From contig CP000474.1 of NCBI GenBank assembly GCA_000014925.1, forward strand, positions 2,294,001 through 2,358,000: DNA of 64,000 nucleotides, written 5' to 3'. This DNA is from Paenarthrobacter aurescens TC1. Its GTDB lineage: Bacteria; Actinomycetota; Actinomycetes; Actinomycetales; Micrococcaceae. The notes beneath the pieces are model-generated. The model searched no databases. It was given only the letters and a program-made list of their open reading frames with translations, and was not told the DNA's origin. Numbering within the stretch: the first letter of the stretch is position 1; every line of letters begins with the position of its first letter. This document shows, piece after piece, positions 20,171-30,622 of this stretch. Made by a program: the position numbers and the translations under genes.

Positions 20171-21115
20171 CTAGTTGGCGGGGCTGTGCTTCGCTACATC
20201 AGCGGCGTTGGTGGCCGCACTCATCAACACGGCAGCACCGAACATGTGCGCGCCGACCAAGAGAGCCGGAATTCCGTTGTAGTACTGCGTGAAGCCGATG
20301 ACCGCCTGCAGCAATGTAACGCCGAGCAGAAGGTATGCGGCCGTGCGGAACGGGCCCCCAATCTTGTGACGGACCACCAAGTACACCGCGAACAGTGTTC
20401 CTGCCGTGATGAGGTAGGCCGGTACGGCGTGGATATGCGAGAAGAGATCCCAGTCCAGGTCATTTCGCGGAGCGTCTGCATCTCCTGCGTGGGGCCCGGC
20501 GCCAGTGACCACAACACCCAGCATCACCGAAAGTGCCGAGAAAACAGCGACAGCCATCATCAGGGGGCGTGCGATGGAGGGGAGCGCCGGAAGGGTGCCG
20601 TTCATGAAGCGGCCGGTCCGCCCATAGGCCCGGTTGACCAGCAGTGTGGCAAAGACCACCAGGGCCATTGAGACAAGGAAGTGCAGCCCGACAACCCACG
20701 GGTTGAGGCCGGACAGAACGGTAATACCGCCAATGATGGCCTGGGCCGGGATGCTTGCAAGGAGCCCCAGGGCAAGGATGAAGAGGTCGCGACGTTCCTT
20801 GCGGAGGTTCCACAAGTACACGAGCATGAGCGCGGCAACGGCCGCGAGGGCGAACGTGAGCAGGCGGTTGCCGAATTCAATGAACCCGTGGATGCCCATC
20901 TCCGGTGTATTGACCAGGGAGTCGTTGGTGCAACGGGGCCACGTGGGGCAACCCAGCCCCGAGGCGGTGAGGCGGACGGCACCACCGGTCACCACAAGAA
21001 CCGTCTGCCCAATGAGGGACAGCAGGGCCAACCGGCGTACGGCCTTGTTAACCTCGGTGGGCAACTTGGACGTGAATCGCTGGATGGTTTTCGGGAGGCG
21101 CGATGCCGTGCTCAC
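20171..21115 (-). CDS. ctaA: Heme A synthase (COX15/CtaA)
   Basis: Oxidises the C8 methyl of heme O to a formyl group, giving heme A for aa3 oxidase. It has 314 residues and about eight membrane helices. Heme-ligand histidines appear in HGFIEFGNRLL, GLHFLV, SHIHAVPAYL and VGAHMFG, and the paired cysteines in ASGLGCPTWPRC form the usual extracytoplasmic pair. It is about 45 bp downstream of the ABC permease, in the same direction. The same order (ctaA, permease, ATPase, divergent sufR) is known in mycobacteria. Confidence 0.95.
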   Translation of the reverse strand: MSTASRLPKTIQRFTSKLPTEVNKAVRRLALLSLIGQTVLVVTGGAVRLTASGLGCPTWPRCTNDSLVNTPEMGIHGFIEFGNRLLTFALAAVAALMLVYLWNLRKERRDLFILALGLLASIPAQAIIGGITVLSGLNPWVVGLHFLVSMALVVFATLLVNRAYGRTGRFMNGTLPALPSIARPLMMAVAVFSALSVMLGVVVTGAGPHAGDADAPRNDLDWDLFSHIHAVPAYLITAGTLFAVYLVVRHKIGGPFRTAAYLLLGVTLLQAVIGFTQYYNGIPALLVGAHMFGAAVLMSAATNAADVAKHSPAN

Positions 21116-21161
21116 AGTTTTCTCAACTCTCAGTTCTGAATGTTGGTGGATACCAGGTTGC

Positions 21162-21926
21162 TTAGGTCCACTTAAACCAGCGGATGGCTGCAGCGCCGGC
21201 CAGCACTGTCCACAGCAGGAGGATCACAACGGCAGGGAACGGGACGGCCCCCGCCAGGAAGGCGTCCCGGAGTGCTTGGCCCAGCGCACCGGAAGGAAGG
21301 AATTGGACGATGCCCTGCAGCAAAGAGGGCAGTCGTTCGGCCGGTACCACTATGCCGCCCAACGCTCCGAGGAGAATCCACAGCAGGTTGGTGATCGCAA
21401 GGGTAGCTTCGGGCCGTACCGTTCCAGCCACGAGCAAGCCCAATGCGGTGAAGGCAGCAGCACCGAGAACCAGCAGACCGAGCCCCGGAAGCCAGGCCTC
21501 CGGCCGCGGCTGCCATCCCAGCAGACCGGCAACGGCCCCTACTACCAGCACTTGGAGGAACAGAACCACCAGCACGGCGAGGATCTTGCCCGCGATGAGC
21601 CCGCCCCTGCCAAGGGGAGTGGTGGAAAGAAAGCGGAGAACTCCGTATCGGCGATCAAAACCGGTAGCGATGCCCTGACCGGTGAAAGCCGTGGACATCG
21701 CGCACAGGGCGAGAATTCCCGGGGTCGCAACGTCCACACGGGAGCCACCAAGGCCATCCAGCATCGGGGTGACCACCAAGCCAACGAGCGCCATCAGAGG
21801 CAGCACGATTGCGAGAATGAGTTGCTCACCATTGCGGAGCATGGTGATGGTCTCGTAGCGCCCCTGCTGCATGATCCGGCGCGGCAAGGATGCCGGCCCG
21901 GCGTTGGGGGAGAGAAGCTTGCTCAT
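21162..21926 (-). CDS. ABC-2 type transporter permease
   Basis: A 254-residue membrane protein with about six hydrophobic segments and an ABC-2 style layout, without signal peptide or soluble domains. Its ATG overlaps the stop of the upstream ATPase gene by four bases (ATGA), so the two form one exporter. The substrate is unknown. Conserved linkage to ctaA and the suf operon across actinobacteria suggests a role near heme or Fe-S metabolism, but nothing in the sequence proves this. Confidence 0.88.
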   Translation of the reverse strand: MSKLLSPNAGPASLPRRIMQQGRYETITMLRNGEQLILAIVLPLMALVGLVVTPMLDGLGGSRVDVATPGILALCAMSTAFTGQGIATGFDRRYGVLRFLSTTPLGRGGLIAGKILAVLVVLFLQVLVVGAVAGLLGWQPRPEAWLPGLGLLVLGAAAFTALGLLVAGTVRPEATLAITNLLWILLGALGGIVVPAERLPSLLQGIVQFLPSGALGQALRDAFLAGAVPFPAVVILLLWTVLAGAAAIRWFKWT

Positions 21927-22888
21927 CGGAGTTCCCTTCCGGAAATGTCCAGGAACACGTCCTCCAGGCTGCGGGCTTCCAATCGCAGTGAGGCAGGCAT
22001 GATGTTCCGTTCAGCCCACCAGGCGGTGAGGGCCGCAAGGTCCTTCGGCGTGAGTTCACCAGTGATGGTGTAGCTGCCCGACCGGGTCTCGGTGACCTGG
22101 AGGCCCGCACCAAGCACGTTGGCAAAGTTCAGCCCGGCCGGAGCATCAAAGTACAGTGTCCGGTCCGAAACAGCGGATTCGGCGGAATGGTCATGTCGAA
22201 GCAGTTCGGCGACTGTTCCTTCCACAACGTTATGACCGCCGTCGATGATGTAAACATAATCCGCCAGGCGTTCGGCATCATCCATGAGGTGAGTCGTCAG
22301 GACGATTCCCATGCCTGCGTCCCGAAGTTCCGCGATGAGATCGAAGACCATCTGGCGTGACTGTGGGTCAAGCCCCGCGCTGGGTTCGTCCAGGAACAGG
22401 ATCTCCGGGTTTCCTACCAAGGCTGCCGCCAGTGCCAGCCGCTGCTTTTGGCCACCCGAAAGACGCCGCACGCTGGTCCTGCTGAACTGGTTGATGCCCA
22501 GCCGCTCCACCAGGGCGTCAACGTCCATGGGCTTTTGGTACATGCCGGCAATGTGCCGCAACAAGGGTATGGGACGGGCCGACGGCGGGAGGCCGCCGTC
22601 CTGGAGCATCACACCTACGCGGGACCTCAAGCCGGCTCCTGCCGTGTCCGGGTCCTCGCCAAGGAGGGAGATTTTTCCGTCCGTTCGCTTCTGCAGGCCT
22701 TGGGCGCATTCCAGAGTGGTGGTTTTACCTGCGCCGTTAGCCCCCAGCAGGGCGGTTACTTGGCCGCGTTCGGCCACGAGGGACAGCCCGCTGACCACCC
22801 TGAGCATTTTGCCGTCAAGGGAGGCTAGGGGGCCTACGTCCTTAATGAGTCCATCTATAGTGAGGACAGGGGAATCGGGGGATCGCAC
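21923..22888 (-). CDS. ABC transporter ATP-binding protein
   Basis: A 321-residue ATPase of an ABC-2 exporter. Walker A is GANGAGKTTT, the signature is LSGGQKQRLALA, and Walker B is EILFLDEPSAGLD; the C-terminal 90 residues form an accessory domain. The start is GTG 22888 (MRSPDSPV). No Shine-Dalgarno precedes it, while a TAGAAT hexamer ends six bases upstream on the minus strand, so the message is probably leaderless. It diverges from sufR across a 109-bp region and couples to the permease by ATGA. Confidence 0.92.
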   Translation of the reverse strand: MRSPDSPVLTIDGLIKDVGPLASLDGKMLRVVSGLSLVAERGQVTALLGANGAGKTTTLECAQGLQKRTDGKISLLGEDPDTAGAGLRSRVGVMLQDGGLPPSARPIPLLRHIAGMYQKPMDVDALVERLGINQFSRTSVRRLSGGQKQRLALAAALVGNPEILFLDEPSAGLDPQSRQMVFDLIAELRDAGMGIVLTTHLMDDAERLADYVYIIDGGHNVVEGTVAELLRHDHSAESAVSDRTLYFDAPAGLNFANVLGAGLQVTETRSGSYTITGELTPKDLAALTAWWAERNIMPASLRLEARSLEDVFLDISGRELR

Positions 22889-22900
22889 CAGAGTATTCTA
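22888..22900 (-). promoter_or_regulatory. Candidate leaderless promoter for the ABC exporter
   Basis: On the minus strand a TAGAAT -10 hexamer (22895-22900) ends six bases before the GTG start at 22888. Transcription would then begin at or near the start codon. The -35 is weak (TGTGAC at a short spacing). Confidence 0.4.
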
Positions 22901-22997
22901 CGGGAAGTAGTACGGTCACACTTGGCGGGCGGGGCAGGTCAGTCTTGCCTTACTGGATGCATGAAACAAATTACGACATGATTGTGTTGTGTATTCC

Positions 22998-23819
22998 ATG
23001 AGCAGTCCAACTTCCATGCCCTCAACACGGCATGCTGCAGCGGCAGAGGCATTCGTTGCCTCGCCTGCGCTGCCGGACGCGGATGACCGCACACGGGACC
23101 GCGTCTTGAGCGCCGTCCTGGAGAACGGCCCGGTAAGTGCCGCGGAACTGGGCGACCTTCTAGGATTTACGCCGGCTGCGGTGCGGCGGCACCTTGACCA
23201 CCTGGAACGCACCGGCGTCATCGAAGTCAAGCGTGTGGCCAAAGCCGGTTCCGGCGCAGGCCGTCCGGCCCGACGATATGTCCTTAGCTCGCAGGGGCAG
23301 TCCAAGCTAGGCGACGATTACCTGAATATTGCCAGTTCGGCACTCAGGCGCCTTCAGGAGCTTGCCGGCGAGGACGCAGTCCGTGAGTATGCCGAAGAAC
23401 GCTTCTCGGACATGGAGCGCCGCTACGCCCCCGAGGTGGAAGCCGCCGGTAGTGACATCACGGCGCGCGCAATGGCGTTGTCGAAGGCCCTCAGCCGTGA
23501 TGGCTTTGTTGCCTCGGCCCATTCCATTGAAGCCAAGGCCCCTCTGCCGTCCGCGTTGTCCAGCGTTCAGCTGTGCCAGGGCCACTGCCCGATTCAGCGG
23601 CTCGCCGCAGAGTTTCCCGTGTTCTGCGACACCGAGACCAAGGTCTTCTCGCGTTTGGTGGGCGTAGATGTCCGGCGCCTTTCCACCCTCGCGCAGGGCG
23701 GACACGTCTGCACCACCCACATACCTACCGGGCGCCCGGCTGCCACGGCATCCCCAGATGTCGCAGTGCAGCCCGGGAACCCGTATCAGGAATCAAACAA
23801 CCAGCAAGAAAGGCCGTGA
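22998..23819 (+). CDS. sufR: Fe-S cluster-sensing repressor SufR
   Basis: A winged-helix regulator that controls the suf operon according to its bound Fe-S cluster. It has 273 residues. The helix-turn-helix is around [20 protein letters not shown] (residues 46-65). The cluster cysteines C193, C197, C210 and C238 have spacing C-x3-C-x12-C-x27-C, matching the actinobacterial SufR pattern. GTG 22989 is an alternative start three codons upstream. Its TGA overlaps the sufB ATG (TGATG), so regulator and target are co-transcribed, as in mycobacteria. It faces the divergent ABC exporter. Confidence 0.93.
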   Translation: MSSPTSMPSTRHAAAAEAFVASPALPDADDRTRDRVLSAVLENGPVSAAELGDLLGFTPAAVRRHLDHLERTGVIEVKRVAKAGSGAGRPARRYVLSSQGQSKLGDDYLNIASSALRRLQELAGEDAVREYAEERFSDMERRYAPEVEAAGSDITARAMALSKALSRDGFVASAHSIEAKAPLPSALSSVQLCQGHCPIQRLAAEFPVFCDTETKVFSRLVGVDVRRLSTLAQGGHVCTTHIPTGRPAATASPDVAVQPGNPYQESNNQQERP

Positions 23820-25282
23820 TGACGGACCAAATAGCAGAGAAAGCGGTAGCTGACGGCACTGTGATCTCGGAGATTCTGGAGAAGAATCCCGAACTGCACG
23901 GTATCGGAAACTACGAGTACGGCTGGGCCGACAAGAACGACGTAGGCGCCAACGCCCGTCGTGGCCTCAACGAGGAGGTCGTCCGTGACATCTCCTCGAA
24001 GAAGAACGAGCCCGAATGGATGCTCGATCTGCGGCTCAAAGGCCTGAAGTACTTCGACCGCAAGCCCATGCCTACCTGGGGTGCAGACCTCTCCGGCATC
24101 GACTTCGACAACATCAAATACTTCGTTCGCTCCACTGAGAAGCAAGCGGCAACATGGGAAGACCTTCCGGAGGATATCCGGAACACCTATGAGAAGCTGG
24201 GCATTCCCGAAGCTGAGCGCAGCCGCCTTGTCTCGGGCGTCGCTGCCCAGTACGAGTCCGAGGTTGTCTACCACCAGATCCGTGAGGACCTGGAAGCCCA
24301 GGGTGTCATCTTCCTGGACACTGACACCGCCCTGCGCGAGCACCCGGAGATCTTCCAGGAGTACTTCGGCACCATCATCCCGGTGGGCGACAACAAGTTC
24401 GCTTCGTTGAACACGGCCGTATGGTCCGGCGGATCGTTCGTGTACGTGCCCAAGGGCGTTCACGTGGACATCCCGCTGCAGGCCTACTTCCGTATCAACA
24501 CGGAGAACATGGGCCAGTTCGAGCGCACGCTGATCATCGCTGATGAGGACTCTTACGTCCACTACATCGAAGGCTGCACGGCTCCGATCTACACCTCGGA
24601 TTCCCTGCACTCGGCCGTCGTGGAGATCATCGTGAAGAAGGGCGCCCGCGTCCGCTACACCACCATCCAGAACTGGTCCACCAACGTGTACAACCTGGTG
24701 ACCAAGCGCGCCATCTGCGAAGAGGGCGCCACCATGGAGTGGATCGATGGCAACATCGGATCCAAGGTGACCATGAAGTACCCGGCCGTCTACCTCGTTG
24801 GTGAGCACGCCAAGGGTGAGACGCTGTCCATCGCCTTCGCCGGCGAGGGCCAGCACCAGGACACGGGCTCCAAGATGGTGCACATCGCGCCGAATACCAA
24901 GAGTTCCATCATTTCCAAGTCCGTGGCCCGCGGCGGCGGACGTGCTGCTTACCGCGGCCTCGTCCAGGTCCGCGAAGGCGCCAAGCACTCCGCCAACACG
25001 GTCCGTTGCGATGCCCTCCTGGTGGACACCATTTCCCGTTCGGACACGTACCCGTACATCGACATCCGCGAGGATGACGTTGTCATGGGCCACGAGGCCA
25101 CCGTTTCACGCGTCAGCGAAGAGCAGCTCTTCTATCTGATGTCCCGCGGCATGCCTGAAGACGAGGCCATGGCCATGATCGTGCGCGGCTTCATCGAGCC
25201 GATCGCCCGTGAATTGCCCATGGAATACGCTCTTGAGCTGAACCGCCTGATTGAACTGCAGATGGAAGGGTCCGTCGGTTAA
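23819..25282 (+). CDS. sufB: Fe-S cluster assembly scaffold SufB
   Basis: The scaffold core of the SufBC2D complex, which builds Fe-S clusters. It has 487 residues from ATG 23819, which shares one base with the sufR stop. [29 protein letters not shown] and the C-terminal [14 protein letters not shown] stretch, with its conserved cysteine, are typical. [18 protein letters not shown] is the shared SufB/SufD C-terminal signature. An in-frame extension upstream lies inside sufR and is not coding in this frame. sufD starts three bases after the stop. Confidence 0.97.
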   Translation: MTDQIAEKAVADGTVISEILEKNPELHGIGNYEYGWADKNDVGANARRGLNEEVVRDISSKKNEPEWMLDLRLKGLKYFDRKPMPTWGADLSGIDFDNIKYFVRSTEKQAATWEDLPEDIRNTYEKLGIPEAERSRLVSGVAAQYESEVVYHQIREDLEAQGVIFLDTDTALREHPEIFQEYFGTIIPVGDNKFASLNTAVWSGGSFVYVPKGVHVDIPLQAYFRINTENMGQFERTLIIADEDSYVHYIEGCTAPIYTSDSLHSAVVEIIVKKGARVRYTTIQNWSTNVYNLVTKRAICEEGATMEWIDGNIGSKVTMKYPAVYLVGEHAKGETLSIAFAGEGQHQDTGSKMVHIAPNTKSSIISKSVARGGGRAAYRGLVQVREGAKHSANTVRCDALLVDTISRSDTYPYIDIREDDVVMGHEATVSRVSEEQLFYLMSRGMPEDEAMAMIVRGFIEPIARELPMEYALELNRLIELQMEGSVG

Positions 25283-25284
25283 CA

Positions 25285-26598
25285 ATGACTGATATCACTA
25301 CTGAAAAGGCGCGCATCGGCGCGCCCTCGGCCCAGCCGTTTATCAACGGCTTCACCGAGGAAGGCGAGAACCTTTCGCCCGTCAACACCGGAACGAACAC
25401 CAGCACGACGTCGGAGCAGCCTTCCGCTGGTCCGCTCGCCGGCGCTTCGGCCAAGAGCCACTCGCACGGTGGCGGGGTCGGCATCCCGGACAGTTCCCGC
25501 GCCGGCCGCCTCACCTCATACAAGTTGGCAGACTTCAAGCCGCTGAACGGCCTCGAGGAAGACTGGCGCTTCACTCCGCTGAAGCGTCTCCGCGGCCTCC
25601 ACACCGAGGTCCTCAGCGGCGCAGCTCCGGCTGTCAGCGTTACTGCACCGGCCGGCGTTGTCGTTGAAACCGTTGGACGCGATGACAAGCGCATCGGCCA
25701 GGCTGCCATTCCGGAGGACCTCGTGTCCGCAAATGCTTGGGAGAACTTTGCCGAAGCTACAGTCGTCACCGTGCCCGCCGAACTGCAGGCCGACAGTGAA
25801 GTTTCGGTCCTGATCACCGGCGCCGGAGAGGCTCCTTCTGCCCAGCACATCGTGATTGTGGCGGAGCGTTTCTCCAAGGCTGTGGTGGTTCTGGACCACC
25901 AAGGCAGCGCGGTTGTCTCCGAGAATGTGGAGATCATCGTTGAAGACGGCGCCGAGCTGACCGTCGTCTCGCTGCAGGAATGGGCCGACAACGCCGTTCA
26001 CGCGTCATCGCAGCAGGCAAAGATCGGCCGCGACGCCAAGTTCAAGCACATCGTTGTCAGCCTTGGCGGCGACCTTGTACGTGTCACCCCGTCCACGCGC
26101 TTCACTGCCCCCGGCGCCGACGTCGAAATGTTCGGTCTGTACTTCGCCGATGCCGGTCAGCACCTTGAGCAGCGTCTCTTCGTTGACCATGCAGTGGCCA
26201 ACTGCAAGTCCCGCGTCCTCTACAAGGGTGCTCTTCAGGGACGCAATGCCCACAGCGTCTGGGTTGGCGACGTCCTGATCCGTAAGGAAGCTGAAGGCAC
26301 GGACACCTATGAGGCCAACCGCAACCTGGTCCTCACGGACGGTGCCCGCGCTGACTCGGTTCCCAACCTTGAAATCGAAACCGGTTTGATCGAGGGTGCA
26401 GGCCACGCCAGCGCCACCGGCCGTTTTGATGACGAGCACCTGTTCTACCTCATGGCCCGCGGCATCCCGGAAAAGGTTGCCCGCCGTCTGGTGGTCCGGG
26501 GCTTCCTTAACGAGATCATCCAGCAGATCAAGGTCCCGGCAATCGAAGAGCGCCTGACCGCAGCTGTTGAGCGCGAACTCGCCGCGACCGACAACTAA
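25285..26598 (+). CDS. sufD: Fe-S cluster assembly protein SufD
   Basis: The SufB paralogue that completes the SufBC2D scaffold. It has 437 residues. The N-terminal 55 residues are low-complexity and rich in Ser, Thr and Gly. The beta-helix core follows, and the C-terminus carries MARGIPEKVARRLVVRGFLNEI, homologous to the SufB signature. ATG 25285 comes three bases after sufB, so translation is coupled. A Rieske ferredoxin gene lies 21 bp downstream, between sufD and sufC. Confidence 0.95.
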   Translation: MTDITTEKARIGAPSAQPFINGFTEEGENLSPVNTGTNTSTTSEQPSAGPLAGASAKSHSHGGGVGIPDSSRAGRLTSYKLADFKPLNGLEEDWRFTPLKRLRGLHTEVLSGAAPAVSVTAPAGVVVETVGRDDKRIGQAAIPEDLVSANAWENFAEATVVTVPAELQADSEVSVLITGAGEAPSAQHIVIVAERFSKAVVVLDHQGSAVVSENVEIIVEDGAELTVVSLQEWADNAVHASSQQAKIGRDAKFKHIVVSLGGDLVRVTPSTRFTAPGADVEMFGLYFADAGQHLEQRLFVDHAVANCKSRVLYKGALQGRNAHSVWVGDVLIRKEAEGTDTYEANRNLVLTDGARADSVPNLEIETGLIEGAGHASATGRFDDEHLFYLMARGIPEKVARRLVVRGFLNEIIQQIKVPAIEERLTAAVERELAATDN

Positions 26599-26619
26599 GA
26601 CAGGCCAGGCAGAGCAACA

Positions 26620-26976
26620 ATGAGTGAAGAAACCAAGGGCGAACTGGTATGCAACGCCAATGACATCCAGGTCAAGCAGGCGCTGCGTGTCCTGATCGAC
26701 GACTACCCCGTAGCCATCGTCAAGGACTCGATGGGCGATATCCACGCCATCGCCGATACCTGCTCGCACGCGGACATCTCGTTGTCCGAGGGTGAGGTTG
26801 AAGGCTGCGCAATCGAGTGCTGGGGACACGGTTCCCAGTTCGACCTCCGCAGCGGACAGCCCCTCCAGCTGCCTGCTTACGACCCCGTGCCCGTATTTGC
26901 CGTCACCATCGATGGCGACGACGTTTACGTGGACGTGACCAACGTTGTGAACGGCGCCTCGGTAGATAACTACTGA
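26620..26976 (+). CDS. Rieske [2Fe-2S] ferredoxin of the suf operon
   Basis: A 118-residue single-domain Rieske protein. The cluster ligands are C48 and H50 (TCSHAD) and C67 and H70 (CWGHGSQF), the full C-x-H / C-x2-H set. It resembles the ferredoxin subunit of non-heme iron oxygenases, but no oxygenase is near. Its place between sufD and sufC is seen in other actinobacterial suf operons; electron supply to Fe-S assembly is an inference. ATG 26620 is 21 bp after sufD. Confidence 0.92.
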   Translation: MSEETKGELVCNANDIQVKQALRVLIDDYPVAIVKDSMGDIHAIADTCSHADISLSEGEVEGCAIECWGHGSQFDLRSGQPLQLPAYDPVPVFAVTIDGDDVYVDVTNVVNGASVDNY

Positions 26977-27019
26977 GCGCCCAGTACCGCCAGACTTACG
27001 AACGGAAAGAAAGAAGAGC

Positions 27020-27805
<786 letters not shown>

Positions 27806-27818
27806 TTAGGATCGTTCC

Positions 27819-28151
27819 ATGACCGAAATCAACACGGCGCGAACCAGCCTCGAGGACGTCGAGGAAGCGCTCAAGGACGTCATCGACCCGGAACTCGGGG
27901 TCAATGTGGTGGATCTGGGCCTTCTTTACGGACTCAAGTACTCCGATGAAGACGGCGCGCTTCTGATCGATATGACACTGACCACGGCGGCCTGCCCGCT
28001 GACGGACGTGCTTGAAGAGCAGGTGGGCAAGTCCCTCGACGGCGTGGTTGATGATTGGCGCCTGAACTGGGTATGGATGCCGCCTTGGGGTCCCGAGCGG
28101 ATCACCGACGACGGCAAGGACCAGATGCGGGCCCTCGGCTTCAACATCTGA
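27819..28151 (+). CDS. sufT: DUF59/MIP18-family Fe-S assembly factor (SufT-like)
   Basis: A 110-residue protein of the DUF59 (PaaD/MIP18) family. It begins with the conserved DVIDPELGVNVVDLGLLY and has the single conserved cysteine in TTAACPLTD. In actinobacteria and Firmicutes the family helps Fe-S maturation under high demand. It ends the suf operon. In mycobacteria a cysteine desulfurase and a SufU scaffold lie between sufC and this gene; both are absent here. A hairpin terminator follows 35 bp after the stop. Confidence 0.88.
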   Translation: MTEINTARTSLEDVEEALKDVIDPELGVNVVDLGLLYGLKYSDEDGALLIDMTLTTAACPLTDVLEEQVGKSLDGVVDDWRLNWVWMPPWGPERITDDGKDQMRALGFNI

Positions 28152-28186
28152 TCAGCAGTTTTTCGCTCGCTACCAGCGGGCACAAG

Positions 28187-28219
28187 GAAGGGTTCCGGGC
28201 CATTGGCCCGGAACCCTTC
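28187..28219. terminator. Terminator between the suf operon and metallopeptidase gene
   Basis: A 15-bp perfect stem (GAAGGGTTCCGGGCC with GGCCCGGAACCCTTC) closes a three-base loop, with TTCGTC downstream. It separates two convergent genes. Confidence 0.82.
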
Positions 28220-28266
28220 TTCGTCTCACCTTCCAGCCCTGTTCTTCCAGCCCTGGCCTTCCAGCT

Positions 28267-29169
28267 CTAGGGCGCTGCCACTCCGAAGGTGTCGCACTTG
28301 TTGATGTCACCTGTGGTGTAGCCCTGATAGAACCACTTCTGCCGCTGTTCACTGGATCCGTGCGTCCACGATTCCGGGGACACGCGCCCCGTAGCCGCCT
28401 CCTGGATGCGGTCATCGCCGACGGCGGACGCGGCCGAGAGCGCGTCCTGCAGGTCTTGTTGGGTCAGGGGATCAAGGAAAGGCTTGCCGCTGGCATCCGT
28501 CTGTGTCGTAGCGTGGCGAACCCACAGACCGGCGAAGCAGTCGGCTTGGAGTTCCACCCGGACTGCTCCCGACTGCGGACCCTGGGGGTCCTGCTGTGCT
28601 TGATCCAAGGTGCCCAGGATGTTTTGGACATGGTGTCCGAATTCGTGGGCTACTACGTACTCCTGTGCCAGTGGTCCTCCCGACGAACCGAAGCGGGTAA
28701 CCAGGTCATCGAAGAACCCGGGGTCAAAGTAGGCGGTGGTGTCCGCAGGGCAGTAGAACGGTCCCACGGCACTCGTGGCCGAACCGCAACCCGTGGTGGT
28801 GGCTTGGCTGAAAATGACGGTATTTGGCCGTGGATACTGCACGTTGTAGTCCGCAAGGTAGTCAGGCCAGAACGCATTAAGGCTGTTCACGGTGCCCGTG
28901 ATCCGGCAATCCAGCCGCTTGTCCGCATCAGCGCCGGTCTGGCACTCCTGGACACCTCCGGCACCACCGCCACTTTCGACGGCGGGTGACTGGCTTCCGC
29001 TGCCCGTCAGGTCCCCGAGGATGTTGGGATTGATACCGAAGAGTGCCAGCAGCAGCACCACTATGCCCCCTCCGATCCCTCCGCCGATCTTGGTGCCGCG
29101 GCCCATGCCACTGCCACGTCGGTCTTCCACTTGCGAGGGGTCCAGCTGCGCGCCGTCATTGAAACTCAT
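28267..29169 (-). CDS. Membrane-anchored neutral zinc metallopeptidase (YpfJ family)
   Basis: A 300-residue protein of the YpfJ/Zn-peptidase family. It has a short cytoplasmic start, one hydrophobic anchor (GGGIVVLLLALFGI), a Gly/Ser linker, and an extracytoplasmic catalytic domain with the HEFGHH zinc motif. Four further cysteines (CQTGADADKRLDC, CGSA, YCPAD) may form disulfides. The physiological substrate is unknown. I start at ATG 29169 (MSFNDGAQLD); the longer frame upstream lacks conserved sequence. It diverges from the acyl-CoA ligase gene 61 bp away. Confidence 0.9.
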   Translation of the reverse strand: MSFNDGAQLDPSQVEDRRGSGMGRGTKIGGGIGGGIVVLLLALFGINPNILGDLTGSGSQSPAVESGGGAGGVQECQTGADADKRLDCRITGTVNSLNAFWPDYLADYNVQYPRPNTVIFSQATTTGCGSATSAVGPFYCPADTTAYFDPGFFDDLVTRFGSSGGPLAQEYVVAHEFGHHVQNILGTLDQAQQDPQGPQSGAVRVELQADCFAGLWVRHATTQTDASGKPFLDPLTQQDLQDALSAASAVGDDRIQEAATGRVSPESWTHGSSEQRQKWFYQGYTTGDINKCDTFGVAAP

Positions 29170-29230
29170 ACAGTCAGAATAGACGTCACTATTGGTGCCC
29201 GGTGCCGGACACTGCAGTAAAATTGCGTGG

Positions 29231-30622
29231 ATGCCTTTCCTGGACAAACTTCAGCTCTGGGCCGAGGAGCGCCCGCACGACGCCGCCGTCGTTGTGGGCA
29301 GCAGCCGGCTCACCTGGGCGGGACTCCGCGACGCTGCAGCAGGGCTGCTCGGTGATGCGACTGCCACAACTGTCCTTGCCGAGCCCAACTCCGTTCGCTT
29401 TGTGGAGCGGTACACTGCTGCGGTGGCGGGGGAGCGGCGCTGTGCCGTACTGGACCCCGAATGGCCGTCGCCAATGATCGAAGAAGTCTCGTCGCGGATC
29501 GTCGAGGCCATCACGCCGGTTGAGACCGGGCTGGTGGATGGAAATCCGTCGAGTACCTTCCTGATCGGGCTTACCTCGGGCACCACCTCTGTCCCCAAAG
29601 CCTTCACCAGGTCCCGCCGTTCCTGGCAAGTGTCCTTCGAAGCTTCGATCGAGTTCTTTGGCCTCTCGCAGGACGACCGGACCCTTGCGCCGGGCCCCTT
29701 GTCAGCCAGCCTGAACCTGTACGCCCTCTCGGAGTGTCTGTACGCCGGAGCTGCATTCCACACCCTTGAATCGTTCGACGTCGGCGACGCCCATGCTGCC
29801 ATCAGTCACGATGGCATCACCCGCCTGGTCCTGGCACCCACTGCGTTGAGGTTGCTCAGCGAGCGGGGTCTCGCAGGGGACGTTGACGCTTCCGGCATTC
29901 GCAGCATTATTTGCGCAGGTTCCAAGTTGGACGCCCGGACGTTGGAAGCGGCCCGGCGTTGGGCGCCCCGCGCCGCCATCTACGAGTATTACGGGGCTTC
30001 GGAGTTAAGCTTTGTTTCCGGCACCCGTTTGGCCGCTGGTGAACCCTTGGATTCCGGTGGTACCGGGATCGGCTTGCCGTTCCCGGGCGTGGAGCTGAGT
30101 ATCCTCGATGATGCCGGCAGCCCCCTCCCGGACGGTGAGCACGGAAATATCAGCGTTCGCAGCGGAATGGTCAGCAACGGCTACCTTTGGGGCGACGATG
30201 GACAAGCCTTGCGGTGCCTTGACGGTTGGTACACCGTGGGGGACCAGGGCTTCTTGGACAACGGCACTCTTCACATCCTTGGCCGCCGCTCGGACATGAT
30301 CATCACCTCGGGAAAGAACGTTTACCCGCACGAGGTAGAGCTTGCCGTCGCATCCGTGCCGGGTGTGGATGTTGCGGTTGCAGCGGGTGCGCCCGACGAT
30401 ATCCGCGGCCAAAAGGTGATCGCCGGCGTCGTACCTGTGTACGGTGCGGTCACTGCCACCCAGCTCCGCACAGGGCTGGATGGTCTGCTGGCACGGGACA
30501 AGTGGCCGTTACAGTACTACTTGTTGGCGGAGCTTCCCATGACCGACCGTGGCAAGGTCAGTAGAAAAGTCCTGCTGGACTGGATCAAGAACCATGACCC
30601 CCGGGCACAACTCCTTGGGTAG
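29231..30622 (+). CDS. Acyl-CoA synthetase / AMP-forming ligase
   Basis: A 463-residue adenylate-forming enzyme that should activate a carboxylic acid to its CoA thioester. The P-loop-like LTSGTTSVPKAF, EYYGASELS, the VGDQGFLDN Asp, and the C-terminal lysine context TDRGKVSR are all present. It is shorter than typical FadD proteins. The start is ATG 29231; translation continues into the thiolase gene with a 29-base overlap. Together with the convergent bioYMN genes it recalls Bacillus yhfT-yhfS-yhfU, placed in the biotin regulon by comparative genomics. The substrate is not evident from sequence. Confidence 0.88.
   Translation: MPFLDKLQLWAEERPHDAAVVVGSSRLTWAGLRDAAAGLLGDATATTVLAEPNSVRFVERYTAAVAGERRCAVLDPEWPSPMIEEVSSRIVEAITPVETGLVDGNPSSTFLIGLTSGTTSVPKAFTRSRRSWQVSFEASIEFFGLSQDDRTLAPGPLSASLNLYALSECLYAGAAFHTLESFDVGDAHAAISHDGITRLVLAPTALRLLSERGLAGDVDASGIRSIICAGSKLDARTLEAARRWAPRAAIYEYYGASELSFVSGTRLAAGEPLDSGGTGIGLPFPGVELSILDDAGSPLPDGEHGNISVRSGMVSNGYLWGDDGQALRCLDGWYTVGDQGFLDNGTLHILGRRSDMIITSGKNVYPHEVELAVASVPGVDVAVAAGAPDDIRGQKVIAGVVPVYGAVTATQLRTGLDGLLARDKWPLQYYLLAELPMTDRGKVSRKVLLDWIKNHDPRAQLLG

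Noticed and set aside
23786..25093. 435-codon minus-strand frame opposite sufB
   Set aside because: Antisense of sufB; composition typical of a mirror frame.
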